From Lepas anatifera (Eukaryota; Arthropoda; Thecostraca; Lepadidae), in NCBI GenBank assembly GCA_034440635.1, contig JAOTON010001030.1, positions 632,501 to 696,500 of the forward strand: a stretch of 64,000 nt of DNA, written 5' to 3'. Made by a program: the position numbers and the translations under genes. This document shows positions 1-10,579 of the stretch, piece by piece (the first letter of the stretch is position 1; every line of letters starts with the position of its first letter). The notes under the pieces are model-generated. The model did not search any database and was not told the origin of the DNA. It was given only the letters and a program-made list of their open reading frames with translations.

Positions 1-46
1 CAAGAGAGCTGACACCACTAACACAGTCTCCGCCCCCAAAAGTCCA

Positions 47-683
47 ATGCCTGCTTCCGACCCGGATGAGACATCGCCCTCAACACCCACGGCAGAGCCA
101 TCTGTCGAAGCACCAGCTGCATCCCCGCAGCCGGAGGGGAACAGAAGACTCTGTCCTCATGCCTCCTCCATCTGGAGACACAAATCCACAAAGAGCACAC
201 ACACAGAAAAAGATAGAAACAACAAGTAACAAAACAAACAAGCAAACAAGCAAAACTCAAAGTAAGAAACGCAGACTTGCGTCTCCAACAAACTACAAAA
301 CTGGGACGGAACCAACGGAAACAATCGAAAAACAACATCCGGGTCACCCATTCCGGTCCAGTAAAGGCCTCCAACTAGAAATCCCTAGAGTAACAATGAA
401 AACAAATCACCAACAAATAAAACACAACCTCACCGAGCGAGCACGTTCCTTGGAAAACTTGGGACCTGCGCAAGCAGACCTAAGGAGTTCCACGGACCTT
501 AGGCAGCGGATACGAAGACCCACTCCTGCTGACGATAGGAGGCCGTCATATACAGGCGACGCCTATGTGGCAGAAAGGCCAGTTTTCATGAGGCGCTCAC
601 CACCAAGAAACAGCAATGCCCCCCCCGCGAGAGACGCGAAACTGGAACTCCCGTGTTGCCTGGAAAGAGCCAGAAATTTTTGA
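47..683 (+). pseudogene. LINE ORF1-like 3' remnant
   Basis: Two overlapping open frames (47-229 and 66-683) encode Ser/Pro/Thr/Lys-rich, low-complexity protein with no domain I recognise. I assign it to ORF1 of the I-type LINE only from its position directly upstream of the endonuclease frame. No CCHC knuckle of the kind expected in such ORF1 proteins is visible, so either the knuckles lie outside the window or this is 5' linker sequence. The function is not shown by the sequence. Confidence 0.3.
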
Positions 684-764
684 CGGTAGAAGTTGGGAGA
701 CGTAATGAACTGCGTGGGTTTTAAACAAGGACAGCTTTTACACACCTTACTAGTACTTTACGCA

Positions 765-922
765 ATGACACACATTTTACCGTGGAACATGAGAGGTTTC
801 AGGGCCTGCCACACAGAGCTCCATGCGTTGGTAGCTCTGAAGACCCCCGCTGTAGTCGCGTTACAAGAAACCAAGCTTAACACGTGCATTGACGGGGGTC
901 TGAGCCACCTTCGGATTGACGA
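765..922 (+). pseudogene. LINE apurinic endonuclease, N-terminal part
   Basis: The frame starting at the ATG at 765 encodes WNMRG near the start and ALQETKL about 30 residues later. These match the first two conserved blocks of the exonuclease/endonuclease/phosphatase fold (Asn and the catalytic Glu of QET) that nicks target DNA in LINE retrotransposition. The frame is cut off by the inserted GC-capped element at about 923, and the rest of the domain resumes after 1709. Confidence 0.75.
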
Positions 923-1709
923 GAGGGGCGGGTACCCGCCCCCCTAAGATCTCGAGAACCACGGTAGGTAGCGAAAAACGGTAAACGGCGTTGGTTATCC
1001 CATCCGCTTCTCCATCGAAAATATTTGAACCATTTTTTTGTCAGGTCTCATTTAAGGTCACGAGAGGTCAAAACATGCCGTCATAGGGATATCATGTAAA
1101 TTAAGTTTTTCGGTTATTACACCTGAACAAGTAAAGATAGAGCAAAACGATGTGAACTCTATGAATCCTCGCAGCAAGCCGAATCAAATGATATATGATT
1201 TGACCTTGCTAGGTCAAATCAAAGATTTGACCCGACCTGAGGTCAGGTCAGGGTAAAATTATATAAAATGCATACCATTAAAACCGCAAAGCCAAGGCGA
1301 GTCTAATGAAGCTAAAATAAACGCTCTATCATCATCCGTTACTGAGTTTTTGCGTAAAAACCATATTTCCCATGTATTACCAATGGTGAGGTCATGCCTC
1401 CTACCTGACCTTAGGTCATCGATATCAAAAATACCGGAACATATTTTAGAGAACTCGGTGGGCCCCTTATGTGATATTGGTTTCAATTGGATAAGTTCAC
1501 CCTGCTCCGACTTATGCTATCTTAAATTTTTTGAGGTCGGGTCACTTGACCTGTACTGGTGACCTGACCTGAGATGACCTATCCTTAAAATTTTCACAGA
1601 AGTTGCAAAAATGGTGAGGGAAAAGGTATACCAAGTACGGCGGCGCTGCGCGCCGCCGTTTTTCTGCAATCTCCGAAAAACCCGATGGGGGGGCGGGTAC
1701 CCGCCCACC
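923..1709. mobile_element. Non-autonomous DNA element with palindromic GC caps and AGGTCA-rich body
   Basis: Both ends carry the same 16-bp perfect palindrome, GGGCGGGTACCCGCCC (about 926 and 1690). The body holds many AGGTCA/TGACCT half-sites, for example near 1070, 1205-1250, 1390-1420 and 1530-1580. It interrupts the LINE endonuclease frame, so it is an insertion. I found no convincing TSD. The region next to the right cap resembles parts of the elements at 22589-23567 and 37468-39457, so this is a repeat family. The boundaries are good to about 15 bp. Confidence 0.6.
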
Positions 1710-3063
1710 GTCAATGCGCGTGATAAACAAGATCTGCCTTGCCAGCTACATCACTATAAAACTTACCGCAATGATGTTCCTTTGATGACAATTTCCCATG
1801 ACAGAGTGGCAATGTTCATTCATTACAGCGTCCCATCTCACTCGTTTGGCCTGAGAACCAGCCTCCAGGCAGTAGCAGCAACCATAGACTTAGGACAATT
1901 CAAAGCAACTATTGTATCTGAATAGCTCCCTCCCAGTGAAGCTTTTCCGGAGGAGGCACTTAATAATTTAATCCAACAATTACCAACAAATTACATACTA
2001 CTGGGTGATTTCAACGCACACAACACAATGTGGGGATGTCCCCGAACGAATAGGCGAGGCCGACGCCTCGAAGAATTAATCCACCGTTTTGATATGTGTG
2101 CTCTCAACACAGGGCACCCAACACACATTTCATTACCGTCAGGGGCAACATCGGCAATCGATCTGTCCCTTTGCTCGCCCTCACTGACCGACCGTTTTAA
2201 GTGGCGAACGCATTCCCATCCATGCGATAGCGATCACTGCCCAATCTGGCTGTGGTCTGAAACACCGCATCCGGGCAGTAGAACGCCGCAGTGGAACCTG
2301 CAGCGGGCTGTCTGGGAAGGTTTTACCTCTGACTGTATTCTTGATTTTATACCTGACGAGAGTAAAACCACTACTATGTTTGAGGAAGAGATGCGCGCGC
2401 AGATAATCGGCTCTGCACAGACGTTTATCCCCGAGAATAGCTCCCTACCACGGCGTATCCCCGTGCCCTGGTGGATGGGAGATTGCCAGCCTACCATCAA
2501 AGAACGCCGGCGGTGTTTTAAGACGTTTAAGAGAAGACCTACAACAAGCAATTTGCTACAATATAGACGCGCCAAGGCCTCAGTAAGACGTACTGTAAGA
2601 GATGCCAAGCGGCAGTCATGGCAAACATACATCAACACCATCAACAGGCTCACACCACTAACAACTATTCGGCGGCGGGTTCACCGACTGTCAGGACGCA
2701 GTTCTCCGATACCTTTGCCCTGAACCCGCCGCGAAAACTGGCTGAACCCAGCGGCGCCGTTAGAAATCCTACCGAAGTGGCAAATATTTTCGGTAGGGCT
2801 TGGGTAGCTCGTAGCGGATGGGGTGCGATGATCCGAGGTTTGCTCGTCATAAGCGGCAGAGTGAGCGTTGTCCAGTGAATTTTAGCTCATCTGATAACCT
2901 CTCCTTCAATGAGCCCTTCACAATGGCAGAATTCCACACAGCACTCTCACGAGCGAGGAGCACAGCTGCTGGTCCAGACAGCAAAAAAACATCAGGAAGC
3001 GTTCTGCTACTGCCTTGCTATCTTCTTTTAACTCGCTATGTGCTACACATGACTTCCCCAGTG
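1710..3063 (+). pseudogene. LINE endonuclease C-terminal part, linker and RT N-terminal part
   Basis: The frames resume after the inserted element. A segment near 1990-2030 encodes LLGDFNAHN, the GDFN block of the endonuclease. About 2220-2240 encodes DSDHCPI, which carries the catalytic SDH block. The long open frame 2028-2723 continues through a basic linker to about codon 230. After a frameshift, 2870-3030 encodes an acidic/Phe-rich segment ending in AAGPDS, the usual entry to the LINE RT (normally GPDG). The sequence is cut at 3063 by the hAT insertion and resumes at 10572. Confidence 0.75.
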
Positions 3064-3071
3064 CCTGGAGA
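3064..3071. repeat. Left TSD of the 7.5-kb hAT element
   Basis: The 8 bases CCTGGAGA directly precede the left terminal inverted repeat. The same 8 bases follow the right one at 10572-10579. An exact 8-bp duplication is diagnostic of hAT insertion. Confidence 0.95.
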
Positions 3072-3869
3072 CAGTGGCGTAGCCAGGGGGGGGCCATTGG
3101 GCCATGGCCCCCCCTTTGGCACCGAAAGGTCTGCTAACGGGGAAGCGACCTAGCCGCCGGTGACGAAGTCACCGGCGACTAGGTCGCTGGGCAACGAGAG
3201 CCTTTTCCCATTAGCGTCAGAAAAGGGGATTAAATATACCAACCGCCCCCTAAATTCCGCTGCTTGTCAACAATTAATCAAGCGCGAGGAATACGACGTG
3301 TTACAACTCGCGCGCAGATCGCGTTTGTCGGCTCATTCAGCGAATGGAGCGTCTGCGGCGGGTTACCCTGAGCGTGAACCGCCCGAATATTTTTTAAGAA
3401 ACTGCCGCCAGAGGCGCTGCCAGGGAGTAATGCCTGATTCCGCCACCATACGGGGGTGGCGCTAGTAGTGCATATAAGATTAGAGGCCATAATATATTTC
3501 TAAGGTTTTTGGAAGACCCATATGCTTGCTCAGGAGTGAATTTGTTAACATTTACTAAAAATAATTATGCGATGTTGTTTCACTGTTTTTATTAGATGCA
3601 GGAGCAATTAGAAATAAGCACTCCGGAAGTATCTAGTTAATTAATTTTGATCATAGGTAGTGTTGTCGCGTGTCAACTTCCGGTCTCTTGACGTGGTAGT
3701 AGCGGCGGAGGGGCGGAGGTGCATCGCATCGTGAATACATATCGCCTACTATTTGGTATATCAGTGATCTTTCAGTGGCGCGAATGCAGTTGTGGGACCA
3801 CTGAGACGTGGAAGATGGATATCAGGAAATATTTCAAGCAGGTGAGTACCTAACCCAGCTGATTTTCCT

Positions 3870-4030
3870 TCTCCGGTGCGTAGCCAAGCGCTTAAGGAAG
3901 CTTTTCTCTACGGAAATTTCGAGTTTCAAGACAAATTATATATTGAGTACCGGGTTTTCCGGCATGCTTTACAACTTTGCTATCTCAGTTAAAATCACGT
4001 TATAAAGATGGCACATTCCCTCTAAATGCA
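3870..4030 (+). mobile_element. MITE-like repeat, copy 1
   Basis: About 130-150 bp here match, as the reverse complement and with roughly 85-90% identity by eye, the segment 20266-20420. Shared landmarks are ATATTGAGTACC, CTATCTCAGTTAAAATCACG and CACATTCCCT. Two copies in different host elements show a dispersed repeat. The termini were not resolved. Confidence 0.6.
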
Positions 4031-4706
4031 ACTACCCTTATTTTCATCGTACCGTCATCGTAACGGCTTTCCTCGTAACTGTGGCCGTGGCCTTATCCGA
4101 AAATCCATAGTTTGCTACGAAATGCAGTGTCGGTGGGTGTTTTTATTGCTTGATATATTTGGAAATATATTCAAGCAGCACACTGTGATATTCATCGCAA
4201 TAATTATTTCCATTTTTAAACAGTGCACAATGTTAATCATCCCTAATCTAGCTGCATCCAAACTGCCTCAGATTCAATAATTTCAGCGCGGTAATGTCAG
4301 GGCCCGTACTAATGCTGGCCGCGGCTGCGCTGATCAGTTCCGATCAGTTGGAAAGGCCAGGTGTGGGGTCGGTGCCTCTGCATGAACGCGACCGAGGTGT
4401 ACAGCTATCTGTCAGCTACCCCGCTCCGGTCGCCTGGTCGCTAATGGGAACAGCCTCTGACTTTGGGGGGGGTAGGGCGCTTCAGCCTCTGACTCCGGGA
4501 CCTCAACGGAGCCTCATGCCTGGCTGAAAGTTACCATATACCCAATGAAGAATTAGTTGAAAATATTGGTAATTGGAGACTTTCTGAGAATATTCAGCAC
4601 AACTTCCTCGTAAAGCTATATTCATAGACTGTGTAAACCATTAATATAATCTCGCAGCGTTCAAATGCTCGCTGTGAGGACTCTCCGTTCTAACTTCGTT
4701 CCACGG
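4031..4706. other. Unassigned 5' region of the hAT element
   Basis: There is no recognisable gene. Short open frames (4026-4280, 4294-4527) lack domain features. The stretch 4295-4520 is GC-rich and may be a separate repeat, but I cannot identify it. Confidence 0.4.
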
Positions 4707-4916
4707 GGCAGGGTGGCTCAGTGGCTTCGTTGCCTATCTTCAGATCGGACGGCATGGAGTATCGTGGGTTCAATCCCCGGGGCGGGAAACCACCTTCCGT
4801 GTCCGATCTGATCCGGTGGGGAGGATCCTTTAACACCCATGCCAATACTCCCCGTAATTGGGCAAGTGTGCCCGTTGGGAGGGGCCCTAATCAAAATAAA
4901 AAGATAAAAAGTAACT
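4707..4916 (+). mobile_element. tRNA-derived SINE, family 1
   Basis: It begins with a tRNA-like head: an A-box-like TGGCTCAGTGG near 4714 and a B-box-like GGGTTCAATCCCC near 4767. These are the internal pol III promoter. An unrelated body follows and the element ends in an AAAATAAAAAG-type A-rich tail near 4900-4916. The extra length and the tail argue against a functional tRNA gene. Confidence 0.65.
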
Positions 4917-5904
4917 GATGCCTGGCTATATCCCTGTTACGGTATGATAGCGTAAATACTTAGAAACTTTACCGCTCAAATTTGGGCATTGCATCCACCC
5001 CAATATTTTTTCAAATGAACCAGTCCCATTGTTTGTAAAATGCTCTTTCGGGAGGTATAAAATTTCGAGGAGCAAAATGTAAGTGTCTGGGCTCTACATG
5101 CTCGACAAGATACAGAAAGTGCAATGATAAATTCCAAATTACAAAAAAAGGTGAAACAGGGATTTAGCGGATACAAAATTTGGAATCTACTTATCAGACC
5201 ATCAGAAACGAGAAAAAATCAGGTAGATTGTCTCCTCAATTTCCTATACATTAACTAGAACAGCGTGAGCTGTTGAAGGGTTTCTCGGAAGCCAGTTTGT
5301 CCCTTGTTCAGGGAAGCCGCCGGTACAAGGAGCCGAGTTCATTGAGAACCTAGTCCCTCTCAGGGGAAAACAATACTTGGGTAGAGCACAAATTCTTACG
5401 CAGTGGGCTTTCAGACAATCACAAGTTTTCCGCCGTGCCCCATGCTAGCAAATTACTCAGCGTAAGAAACCCGTGGGATTTTTACACATTTCAGTAAACA
5501 TCAAGGCTGCCCCCCCATTTTTGACGGAGGTGACACTTATGTGTTTGAGTACGTAAATTTGAAACACCCATTCTTCATGCTCTGGGTGTGGCCCTGCGTT
5601 GTCCTCGCTCAATAAAAATTTCCACGACTGCCGATACTTTTAGCCCCCTCCGTCAGAAATCGTCAGAAAAGGCCCGACCCCCTCCTCCTTTGTCCGAAAA
5701 GTCCGAAAATGCCGACTACTATCCGCCTTCAGTGGGTGACGCAATATATAAACAGCCCCTTATCATATTGTCATAACTGAGAGACCCATTTAGCAAAATA
5801 CCCGGGAAAACCCTATTCTCAGCAATCGTTTGCCTGGGAACTCGAAATTCTCGTAAAAAGTATAAACCCCACCTGAAATCAGAGACCGAACTATTCAGAG
5901 ACTG
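4917..5904. other. No gene recognised (inside hAT element)
   Basis: Only short, non-conserved open frames are present (4976-5176 minus, 5588-5776 plus). I see no domain, RNA gene or complete repeat, apart from a LINE 3' end that begins near 5880. Confidence 0.4.
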
Positions 5905-5958
5905 GGCACATATAGCGTCAGCAGCTGAGGTGCCCTAAAACCCCAATCATCATCAAAT
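5880..5958 (+). mobile_element. LINE 3' terminus, severely 5'-truncated copy
   Basis: A GGGCACATATAGCGTCAGCA-like segment is followed by GGTGCCCTAAAAC and an (ATC)n-like tail. The same stem (GGGC..GCCCTAAAAC) ends the LINE at 19330 and the fragments at 14990 and 34480. It is therefore the conserved 3' end recognised by the LINE RT, here as a very short insertion. Confidence 0.6.
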
Positions 5959-6720
5959 CAGATACCGATCCAGGGGGGGCGAAATGCGAGGCTGCTCCCT
6001 CTAAAACCCAAAAGACGCCCTTCTGAGCCTGAAAACGCTCGCCTCAAACCATTTAACACGTCTGCGATGCAAAAAAAATCCGCTAAGGCACCCCGCTCCC
6101 TCAGGATGTGGATACCAGGCGCTCTTTAGATCAAAAGCGGCGTCCTTTAATGGCAAAGTGCTAAGAGAGGGGATTGAAATCTTAGATTCGTCACTGCCTA
6201 AAAGCAGTCACACAGGGTTCACTGCGGTTTTTAAGGCAATTAAATGGTATTCTGCTGTTTGTACGCGATGCTGACATAATGCGAACTTGACGGAGTGATG
6301 TGATTCTCTGGCATCGTACGCAAAAGCACGTGCTATGAAGGTATCTTGCGTGCTACGTGCATAAAGTCCACTACAGGCGATTAATTCATTGTGAGGTTTC
6401 GTCATATGCCTTAAGCGGGACTCGCCGATGAAGGCGATGCCGCCGCTCAGTTCTGTCCGTATATTTACGCTTATTCATTCTGGGCTGGAAAACTTACGCA
6501 TTTGGCCGGAACTTCTCAAATTTTACGCCGTGGTTTCTCGGCGCAAATCAACTTTTATTTCCCCCTGATTCCTCTCCCACCCCGCCCTCCCTTGTGAACT
6601 TGGATAGGACAAAAAATTAACCGCCCAGTCTCCACCGGATTTCTTTTTGAGCTAGTCCTTTAACACGCCGCCGGCCGCTTGTATCTGATGAAATGTGATA
6701 TAATTTTTATCAATATCCCC
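5959..6720. other. No gene recognised (inside hAT element)
   Basis: The sequence has mixed composition and no convincing open frame. The minus-strand frame 6208-6405 has no recognisable feature. I see nothing annotatable. Confidence 0.4.
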
Positions 6721-6721
6721 A

Positions 6722-7065
6722 CCCCGGTAGCTCAGTTGGTAGAGCGTTGGGCTCTGGCCCGCTTCTCAGAAGCATGCAGTGGCAGTACATGTCCAGGCTT
6801 GGGATCGGTTCCCCTGAGACGCTCCGGCGCTCAATAGTTTACCCGACGTAGGTCGGCTGGCAACTGACTGATGAGAGGGTGACCTGAGCGGGGCGGCCGT
6901 CCCTGTGCTTTGTGGGACGTTAAACTTTGACTTCTAAATCAACCCATCATTGTGGGAGCTGCTCGTTCGGGTGGTGGGGTCGGGGTCTCCGTAACAAGTC
7001 CCTTGATGACTAGTGAGACTCCGACTCCAGCAGCTGGACTGGGAACAATTTGGACAAAATTTATA

Positions 7066-7066
<1 letters not shown>
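6722..7066 (+). mobile_element. tRNA-derived SINE, family 2
   Basis: The head contains the A-box-like TAGCTCAGTTGGTAGAGCG, a strong tRNA 5' half. A B-box-like GGGATCGGTTCC follows about 80 bp downstream. The body of about 250 bp matches the copy at 37838-38199 almost throughout (for example GACCTGAGCGGGGCGGCCGT and CATTGTGGGAG). It runs directly into a (TA)n tract, which may be its expanded tail. Confidence 0.8.

Positions 7067-7067
<1 letters not shown>

Positions 7068-7117
<50 letters not shown>
7068..7117. repeat. (TA)n microsatellite
   Basis: About 50 bp of perfect alternating AT directly follow the SINE body. Confidence 0.95.
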
Positions 7118-7118
<1 letters not shown>

Positions 7119-7703
7119 CTAATTTGTTCTCATTCAAATGGATAATTTGGATGGAAATTTGGGGTATGGATACAAACTTCCAACAATTGCCTACAAGATA
7201 AGGGGTTGGATCGGCCTGGTTTAGTTCAGTTGACCAGCAATTAAAATTTATATTATTCGGAAAATGATAAAAACCATGAAGTAAAAAACCGCCGCAGGAG
7301 AAGGACGATGGGTTGATTCAGGAGCATGCTAGAGGTACAGTTGCCGCACCTGCATCTTGCCTTCTCCGAAACCATAATCGAATACACGATCACCGATGGG
7401 GGGAAGTTTTTGGGGGCGTCATCCTGACAAGCGGGGCGGCAAAACCTTTCCGGTCAGCGCCAAAACCTGTCAGGGGCGCCAATTCATGCTTCCTGGGGAG
7501 ATGGGAACCGATATTTCATGGGGAGGCTTCCAATTTTCAAGTATAAGCCGATGATTTTTGGGAGGAGAATGTGCCCCTCTTCCCCCTGGATCCGCTTTTG
7601 CTGGGCTTCAATAACTTCCTAAAGATTTTCTGGTATTTCTTTGTCGATTTTGTTGCTTATTTTCATGTTAAAACCTATCCGTTAGGAAAACTTCTTATTA
7701 TGA
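7118..7703. other. Probable hAT 5' leader/intron region
   Basis: There is no conserved frame. The stretch upstream of the transposase is T-rich near 7600-7690 and again near 7800-7825, and it ends in a good 3' splice-site context (CTATCTTTTCAG at 7817-7828). It may be an intron separating an upstream exon from the main coding exon. Confidence 0.4.
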
Positions 7704-10241
7704 ATGGATTATCATGTGCTCTTCTGTGGCTCCATGGTTGCTGTTTGTTGTGCGTGCAAGTATATGGAAGTATATGGTCTCTTATGCTCTGTCTGCAAAT
7801 ATGCTATCATCATGCTATCTTTTCAGGACAAGCAGCCTGCGGATGAGGAGTCCCGGCCTAATTCCAACGGGAAAACACCGCTGCCACCTCCGTGGATTCC
7901 CGCCGCTGGTGATGCAAGCAATCCGGCAGATGAGAGACCCGCTGTTGGTCCTTGCGATGGAGGACCGCCATCTCAAAAACGTGACTCTGCAGTCGAGGAT
8001 AACTGTGGGCCGTTACCCGCAAAGCGAAGGGCTCTAGTGATAGATGACATCGGAAAGGCAGTGGGAAGTACTGGGCTGAGTGATCAAGATAAACTGTCTT
8101 TGCTTCAGCCGTGGAAAGCACCTACTGGTTTCCAGTGGCCGTTCACAGAAAGAAAGGACAGTGGAAAACTCAGGCGCAAATACCTTGGACCTCAACACTT
8201 TTCGAAGGAATATGATTGTTTTGCGTATTCAGAGTCTCAGAAAGGTGTGTTTTGTACCTCATGTGTCCTCTTTGGCGTCGAGAGTGCTGGTGGAGTGGCG
8301 CTGCAGAGGCTGGTGCGATCGCCACTGCAGAGGTACAGTCATCTTACTGGACGCGATGGCTACCTGACATCTCACCTCCAACATCAGTTCCATGCAGACA
8401 GTGCTATGAAAGCCGATGCATTCAAGCAACAAAAGAAGACTGGTTTGACTGTCGCTGAGGTTCAGAACGACGCGGCAGCAGCGGAACGGAAACGCAATAG
8501 AGCTGTGCTCTCTAGGATTATCAAGGCCATCGAGCACAGCGGCCGTCTCGGACAGCCTCTCCGTGGTCATCGGGATAGTGGCGTGCTAGATACGGGAGGT
8601 GATATCACCTATGGCGAGGGTGTTCTGCGTGCAAATCTAACACTTATGACGGAAAGTGGCGATGCCATCTTGAAGGAACACCTGGAAAGGTCTGCAAAGA
8701 ATGCCACTTACCTGTCGCCACAAACTCAAAACGAGCTGATTGACTGCATCGACAAGGTTGTGAAGCGTGAGATCGTCCAGGAAGTGTCATCGGCTGGCTT
8801 TTTCACCTTGCTTGCAGATGAAACGACAGATGCTGCAGGAATGGAGCAACTTTGCGTGTGCTTAAGGTATGTGCTGCCTGACCTGTCGATCAGAGAACGA
8901 CTGCTAGCGTTTCAGGAAGCGCCAAACCTGACTGGTGCCGGCCTAGCGTCCCAGCTTCTCGAAATTCTAGAAACGCTTGGCATAGACAAAAAGCTTATGG
9001 TCGGCCAAGGTTATGATGGCGCCGCGGCAATGTCCGGGTGCCATAACGGGGTGCAGAAGCACATTCATGACGAGTGTCCTGCTGCATCTTATGGGCACTG
9101 CTTCTCACATGCCCTCAATCTTTGCTTGGTGAAAGGCGCAGATGTACGGGAAATACAGGCTGCTCAGACAACCATGAAAGAAGCCTATGCATTTCTGCAG
9201 GACTCACCGAAACGCCTAAGGATCTTCCAAGAGAAGATCGCGGAACTCTGTCCTGCGACATCACGTGCAAGACTGAAGCGGCACTGTGAGACCCGTTGGG
9301 TCGAGAACCAGGAAGCAACAGTCGCCTTCCAAGAGCTTTACCCAGCAGTTATAGCTGCCGTGGAGGAGATCAGCCAATCAGATCCTCATGCTATGGGCAA
9401 GGCAACTGCGCTCAGCCGGGCTGTGACAGACCCGTCCTTCTTGCTGGCAATGGAAGTCCTGGCAGCTGTGCAGAATGTGACCAGGCCGCTCTCTCGACAG
9501 CTGCAAAGCCCCAGCCAAGATATTTTGCAGGCTGTGCGCAACGTGGACAGTGTCATGGACGTCCTGAAGGACTACAGAAAAGGAGAGAAGTTTGATGAGA
9601 TCTTCACGCAATGTGAAAAGAAGTACGGCGTGGAGGTACTCCTACCTCGTGTGCACGGACGGCAGAAACACCGGGCGAATCCACCTGCAGAAGACGCAAG
9701 GATGTACTATTGGCGCGCGGTGTTTCTGCCGTTCATAGACACGTGCCTCGTACAGCTAGAAGAGAAATTCAAGGCACATCGGGCAAAGGGCTCACAGTTG
9801 TGTTCCCTTCTCCCATCTGTTTGTGTGGAGCGCAGCTTCACAGACATCAACGATGCCGTAGAGATGTATCTGATATTTCTGGACTGCTCACGAGACGCTG
9901 TGCAGTCTGAGTTCGTCACATGGCAAGCGTACTGGCGGCGGCAGGAAGCGACGGAGAGACCCTCAACCGTCATCAGTGCCTTGCGCAAAGCGCGAGACGT
10001 AGGCTGTTTCCAAGCCATCACCACACTGCTGCAGATCTTCGCCACCCTCCCTGTGACGACAGCTAGCTGCGAGCGCTCATTCAGTGCACTGAAGTACTTG
10101 AAGAACTACCTGAGATCCACCATGACTGAGGCTCGCTTGAACGGGTTGACCATGCTGTTTGTGCATAAGGACATTGTGCTTGATGCTAATGCCGTGATTG
10201 AAATCTTTGGTCAGAAAAATAGGCGCCTGAGATTCGTCTAA
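7704..10241 (+). CDS. hAT transposase (TTF zinc finger, DUF4371-like, hAT C-terminal dimerisation)
   Basis: This predicted cut-and-paste transposase has 845 codons with no stop or frameshift. A TTF-type zinc-finger region lies at about residues 140-235 (C172, C184, C187 and the His cluster 224-230) and should bind the transposon ends. The RNase H-like catalytic core holds D372 in ADETTD, D438 in GQGYDGAA and E790 in SCERSFS, at the usual hAT D/D/E positions. The CHxxHxLNLC-like block is at 466-474 and the ETRW block lies downstream. The hAT C-terminal dimerisation region is at about 770-830. The first 40 residues are hydrophobic and Cys-rich, unlike the rest. An acceptor-like AG at 7827-7828 suggests that true coding starts at QDKQPADEE (residue 41) and the first 40 codons are intron. 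Domesticated ZMYM-like proteins share this architecture, but the intact TIRs and TSD here say transposon. Confidence 0.92.
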   Translation: MDYHVLFCGSMVAVCCACKYMEVYGLLCSVCKYAIIMLSFQDKQPADEESRPNSNGKTPLPPPWIPAAGDASNPADERPAVGPCDGGPPSQKRDSAVEDNCGPLPAKRRALVIDDIGKAVGSTGLSDQDKLSLLQPWKAPTGFQWPFTERKDSGKLRRKYLGPQHFSKEYDCFAYSESQKGVFCTSCVLFGVESAGGVALQRLVRSPLQRYSHLTGRDGYLTSHLQHQFHADSAMKADAFKQQKKTGLTVAEVQNDAAAAERKRNRAVLSRIIKAIEHSGRLGQPLRGHRDSGVLDTGGDITYGEGVLRANLTLMTESGDAILKEHLERSAKNATYLSPQTQNELIDCIDKVVKREIVQEVSSAGFFTLLADETTDAAGMEQLCVCLRYVLPDLSIRERLLAFQEAPNLTGAGLASQLLEILETLGIDKKLMVGQGYDGAAAMSGCHNGVQKHIHDECPAASYGHCFSHALNLCLVKGADVREIQAAQTTMKEAYAFLQDSPKRLRIFQEKIAELCPATSRARLKRHCETRWVENQEATVAFQELYPAVIAAVEEISQSDPHAMGKATALSRAVTDPSFLLAMEVLAAVQNVTRPLSRQLQSPSQDILQAVRNVDSVMDVLKDYRKGEKFDEIFTQCEKKYGVEVLLPRVHGRQKHRANPPAEDARMYYWRAVFLPFIDTCLVQLEEKFKAHRAKGSQLCSLLPSVCVERSFTDINDAVEMYLIFLDCSRDAVQSEFVTWQAYWRRQEATERPSTVISALRKARDVGCFQAITTLLQIFATLPVTTASCERSFSALKYLKNYLRSTMTEARLNGLTMLFVHKDIVLDANAVIEIFGQKNRRLRFV

Positions 10242-10571
10242 GACGGCCTAGGGCTCTGGTATGTCCTTGTATGTCAATGCGCTTCATTCATTCATTGCAT
10301 TTGCATGGTATTTTCAATATAAGGGCTTTCAGGCAATACATGTATGTATGACATTAAATATTTTTGGTAGAAAAAACTTTTTGAATTTATTGAGAAAAAA
10401 TATGGATGTTCCTCAAGCAGACTTGTCAATGTAGAACAGGAATGGTTGTTTACGATGCTTCATTTTTTACTGAGAGGAATAATTACCCCCCCCTCCTCCA
10501 AGCAGTCGTATGGTTAACTTTTTTCTTAAGGCATGGCCCCCCCCCTTGACTGATTCCTGGCTACGCCACTG
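10242..10571. other. hAT 3' subterminal region
   Basis: This is non-coding DNA between the transposase stop and the right TIR. It holds AT-rich sequence (10310-10400) and C-rich runs near 10485 and 10540 that mirror the G-rich run just inside the left TIR. Confidence 0.7.
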
Positions 10572-10579
10572 CCTGGAGA
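10572..10579. repeat. Right TSD of the 7.5-kb hAT element
   Basis: CCTGGAGA is identical to 3064-3071. Confidence 0.95.

Larger units (their letters stand above)
3072..10571 (+). mobile_element. Complete hAT DNA transposon, 7.5 kb, inserted in the LINE
   Basis: The left end reads CAGTGGCGTAGCCAGG and the right end is its reverse complement, CCTGGCTACGCCACTG: a 16-bp perfect terminal inverted repeat (TIR). An identical 8-bp TSD flanks it. It encodes one long transposase (7704-10241) of the TTF zinc finger / DUF4371 / hAT-C type. The 4.6-kb 5' part contains unrelated insertions: a MITE copy, two tRNA-derived SINEs and a (TA)n tract. Intact ends together with an uninterrupted transposase suggest a fairly young copy, although the nested SINEs show it is not brand-new. 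Confidence 0.95.

Noticed and set aside
6722..6800. Functional tRNA gene
   Set aside because: The tRNA-like 5' half is good, but A-to-B-box spacing, lack of a cloverleaf 3' half and a shared long body in a second copy show a SINE.
7704..10241. Domesticated ZMYM/TTF-type host gene
   Set aside because: The frame lies inside perfect TIRs with an exact 8-bp TSD and all catalytic acids are kept, so a transposon is the simpler reading.
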